From NCBI RefSeq assembly GCF_028769735.1, contig NC_088193.1:7777814-7841813 (forward strand): DNA of 64,000 nt, read 5' to 3'. Both the position numbers and the translations under genes were made by a program. Below are positions 60,501 to 64,000 of the stretch, in pieces. The notes beneath the pieces were generated by a model. That model saw only the letters and a program-made list of their open reading frames with translations. It did no database searches and had not been told where the DNA came from. The stretch's first letter is position 1, and every line of letters starts with the position of its first letter. Source of the DNA: Zonotrichia leucophrys gambelii (Eukaryota; Chordata; Aves; Passeriformes; Passerellidae).

Positions 60501-63500
60501 GAGGAAGGCTCAGAATCCTAAAACTCCTTTTGTACCAATCTTGGTGCCCTTGCCCATGGCTGGGGTGACACAGAGTTGTCAGTGAGCTCAGCCACGGGAG
60601 GATTTAGCCAATAGTCCCTGCTGTTATTGCTGCAGGGAACCTCAGGCTATGGCAAGGCTTTTTTACACTGGGGAGTAAATCACATTAGCTGGCTTATGCA
60701 CCATTATTGTAAAGAGCATTCTCGTTTGAGATACTGAGTGCCTTTGTTCCTCCCTGAGCAGGGAGGTGGTCTTTTCCCCTTCCTCTGCTTTAATATGCCC
60801 CTTTCTCATCCCAGAGAAGGGGCAAAAATGAGTGTTTGGCAGCCACTGGCTTGGATTTTTCAGCAGAATGCCCTTAGTGAACCTCACAGAAGTTGCTGCA
60901 GATGAAGTCCCCAGAGATTTTGTCTCTGTACATGCTTGTGTAGTCATAGCATTGAAAGAAATTGCCATTCTTTAATAGCAAGTTTGCCAAGAAAATACAG
61001 TTCTTTTTGATTCTGATTTTTTGTGGGTTTTTTTTCTGACTTTCAGAGCTTACCTTTGAAGCCCTAGATGAGTTCACTGGGTTTAACTTGTGTTTAAAAC
61101 ACTTGGATACCAAACACAAAGCAGCAGTGACTTTTCTGTTAGTGGTTTTCTCTTACAGCACTGTTCACTCTTGAGTGTTGGTGGGGGGATCATGCATGCA
61201 GCTGTGAGGGGACACACATGGGGCTGTGGTGGCTCAGGGTGTCTAATGCTGAGGCAGCAGAGCTAACGAAGACATTGCTGTTGGGTAGGCAAATGAAGTG
61301 CTTTGCCCCTCTGAGCAGTGCTTTCCCATCCTCTGGAACTGAATGCAGTCCATGGGGAAGCTGCTGATTTAATAATACAGCTCCAGAGAAAACACCGTCC
61401 CACAGGAGCAGGAGGGAGGAGTTGGAGAGAGTTGCCAAGGTCAAAAGGAGGTTTTAGGCATGATTAAAAAAAAAATAAAGAACTGTCAGACAATGACACC
61501 AAGATGATTTTGAGGCATCAGGAGCAGCAGAGGAGAAATTTTGTCATTAATGACATTTTCTGGATTGGATGTAAAGTGTAAAACCTAAAGAGAGATGGCT
61601 GTAGGTCTGTGACAGCAACAGGTCCCAGAAGGTGTTGAGAAAAGGAAGGTAAATGTGAATGGTGTTCTGAGAAAAACCTGTGTTATCCTGAAGGGATGGT
61701 TAATTTACTTGAACAGCTCAGAATGAGCTAAGGTTCCACTAGAGGAGATATTTCAGTCAGAGGATCTGTGCTGGTTCTTCAATCGTGTTGTGTCGTGATT
61801 CACACAATATATAGTGACACAGGGCTGTCACTGCCTCACCACTGCACTATATTGGAACCCTTTAGTTGTGCCTGTTACTGTTTCAGCTTGTGTCATCACC
61901 CAGAACAGGCAGGGTGAGGCATGCCTGTCATTTGGGGAGGAAAATGCTGCATCTGCAGTCACTGCAAATGCTTTAGCAGCTCCCACTGGCATTGCTTATT
62001 GCTCATGTTTGTGATGCTCCTTGGATTGCATGAAAACATTGGGGTGCTGGTGGAATTTTGGGTGATTATTGGGTGATGTTTCATAATTCTAAATCTCTTC
62101 ATAATGACTAAATCTCTCTACTTCCAGAAAAGTAAGAACTTACAAAAAAAATTTTGAATTATATTTGAGCCAGGCCTCTTATAGTGGAGAGAATATAGTT
62201 GTGACATATATAACATGTAAATTTAACATGAGTTTAAGCAAGCTGTTTAGATTACTGTTTTACTAAACTTCTACATGGATTTTTCTTACAAAATGTAGCC
62301 TACTTTCTGAATACTGAGAAAAAAACTGAGTTCATCCTATTACAATGCCTTTTATCTTTAATTATCTTTTTTTCTTTTAGGATTTCTGCAATTGAGTTTC
62401 AATTTCTGTTACACAGATTCTTATGGTAATCCCTTTGACGCAGCAGAGCTTCCCATTGAGGTGCATGTCTTGGTGTTTATGTAGCTTGTCTGAAAATGTC
62501 TGATGTGTTCAATACAGTGAGAAAAATCAACAATTGCCAAAGATAATCCATGGGCGAAGAGTGTGGAGAGCAAGCAGAGAGCACTCCCTGCATGCCAGTG
62601 ATTTGACAATGCTTATGTCCAAAGTTTCACATTTATTTCTGCTAAAAAACTACCAAAGCTGAGAGAAGATCTCAGGGAAATGGTCTCAAACATTTCAAGA
62701 CACTGTGGACTGTCAGTGTCAGGGCTGTAATGGCTATTGAGGGAGTGTACCTAGGGTAGGAAATAAGATTGTGCAGGATTCATGAGGAGGAGCATCCTAT
62801 GAAAGATCAGTGAGCATAGTTAGTTTGGTCTTCTTGTCATTGGTGTCAGAAAACTTGCTCAGGTGTTGGTGTTTGTGGCAGTTCTATTGTCAGTGACTTT
62901 GGGTAAGATTTTTCCAGCTCCTGGCCTTGTTTCACAGCTGAATTTCAACACTTGCTCCTGCCTCCTGCCCCTCTGGGTCCCTGTGACCTCTCTGGGACAC
63001 AGCCTGTCTCCTCCTGCGTTGTCTTCTTTCTCAGCACATCCATGTTTCCAGGGAAATGTGCTTTTCAGTGTGTTTTCAGGATTACAGATGTACTGAGGGA
63101 ATGCATACTAGAGATCAATCCTAGGATGAACTTGGAAGTACAGAAGTTGAAAACATCAGCAAAGCCTGTGGTTCTTACTGTTGTTCCTTATTGCTGCACA
63201 ATTGGCTGGGCTGCACTGTTTCTTATTTTCATTTCTGTCAGGAATAGCAATAACTGGACTGTTTATAGAATCTGCAGCACTGGGACACTGAATTTGGTTC
63301 AGCCTTGCTTTATTTTCCCCCAAGATTATAAGTTAGTGCTAACTTTCAGAACCATGAAATGACTGTCTTCTGCTTTCCTTTGCAACTTTTTGGGTACTTC
63401 TTTTTTCAGAGATGATTCTTAATTCCCAGTTTTGTCTTTTAAAGACCCTGCCTGAACCCTTCAGTCTCCTTTGTACTCAAGTTGTAAGTTATCTGTGCCA

Positions 63501-64000
63501 AAATGACTCTGCAGGAGTGAGTCAGCATCTTCCTTCAGACCTTCATTGTCTGCTCGTGGGGAAGGTCAGCCAAAAATTCTGCTACAGGTTGCACCATGTG
63601 GAATTAGCCAGAACTGAGCCTTTCTCTTAATTCAATTATTGCTTACTTTTTAACAGGATAATTGTATTTGTTTTAAAAAGTCAAACTACCCCAAATTGAA
63701 ACTTCTAATGTTTGTTTTTTATTTTTAGTTTTCTAAGCAGTTAGGTAATTGATTAAACTACTGGCTACTGTTAGTGCAATTACATGAATTGGCTGTTGAT
63801 TAATACTGGCTGTCTAGGAAAATAGCTGTTGTGGATAAACCAGCTGAAAAATAGCAACAGGATAGGTGTTACATTTTGCAAAGAAGTTGTTCACAGTGTG
63901 TTACTGACATAAATGCTGTCATGTTTCTCATGGGTAGAGGCGATCATATACCTGCTATATGTATATATTTATATATTCTGAATAAAGAACCTATACCTGA
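57540..64000. other. Region right of the CpG island: presumed first intron of the rightward gene
   Basis: About 6.5 kb, AT-rich, with no coding exon that I can recognise. Acceptor-like sites occur, for example CTTTCTTATAG at about 58,245 and TTTTCTTTTAG at about 62,391, the latter followed by a donor-like TTATG|GTAATC about 33 bases later, but none is supported by protein similarity. PRDM10 has a long first intron in mammals, so its coding exons may lie beyond the window. Confidence 0.5.

Noticed and set aside
63940..64000. AATAAA near the right edge as a polyadenylation site
   Set aside because: It lies in a TA-rich tract with no upstream coding exon; an isolated AATAAA in AT-rich DNA is expected by chance.

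Overview
The window comes from a vertebrate nuclear genome, almost certainly a bird and probably a passerine. Three things point there: compact introns, several truncated 3' ends of CR1 LINEs with the typical avian sequence, and exon sequences very close to amniote amyloid-precursor-like protein 2.

Left half (1-39,200, minus strand): the 5' part of APLP2. Eleven coding exons with GT-AG borders join into one open frame of 514 codons with no break. In transcription order they are exon 1 at 38,883-38,803, then a 21.7-kb intron, then exons 2-11 between 17,075 and 1,619. They encode the signal peptide, the growth-factor-like and copper-binding subdomains of E1, the acidic region, the Kunitz protease-inhibitor domain (exon 7, in-frame cassette) and most of the E2 domain. 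Exon 12 onward (rest of E2, juxtamembrane, transmembrane and cytoplasmic parts) lies left of position 1. A CpG island with CCAAT and YY1-like motifs at about 38.5-39.2 kb is the promoter.

Middle (39.2-55.9 kb): gene-poor DNA with two CR1 fragments and no convincing coding exon.

Right part (55.9-57.5 kb): a strong second CpG island with a near-perfect CTCF core motif, a second CTCF-like motif, six CCAAT/ATTGG boxes, a YY1-like site and long G/C homopolymer tracts. It looks like a housekeeping-type promoter firing rightward, away from APLP2. In human, and I believe in chicken, the neighbour upstream of APLP2 is PRDM10 in divergent orientation, so this is most simply the PRDM10 promoter with a non-coding first exon. 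No PRDM10 coding sequence is recognisable up to 64,000, so the name rests on synteny only.

The oddest structure is a direct duplication. Bases 1-877 match 11,359-12,235 with no difference I could find by eye. Right of that the two copies are clearly still homologous but only roughly four-fifths identical, until both end at the same ACAACA. One copy lies in intron 11, the other in intron 3, and they bracket exons 4-11. The second notable item is a coding-like, splice-bordered segment at 32,595-32,703 inside APLP2 intron 1 that does not fit the APLP2 reading phase.
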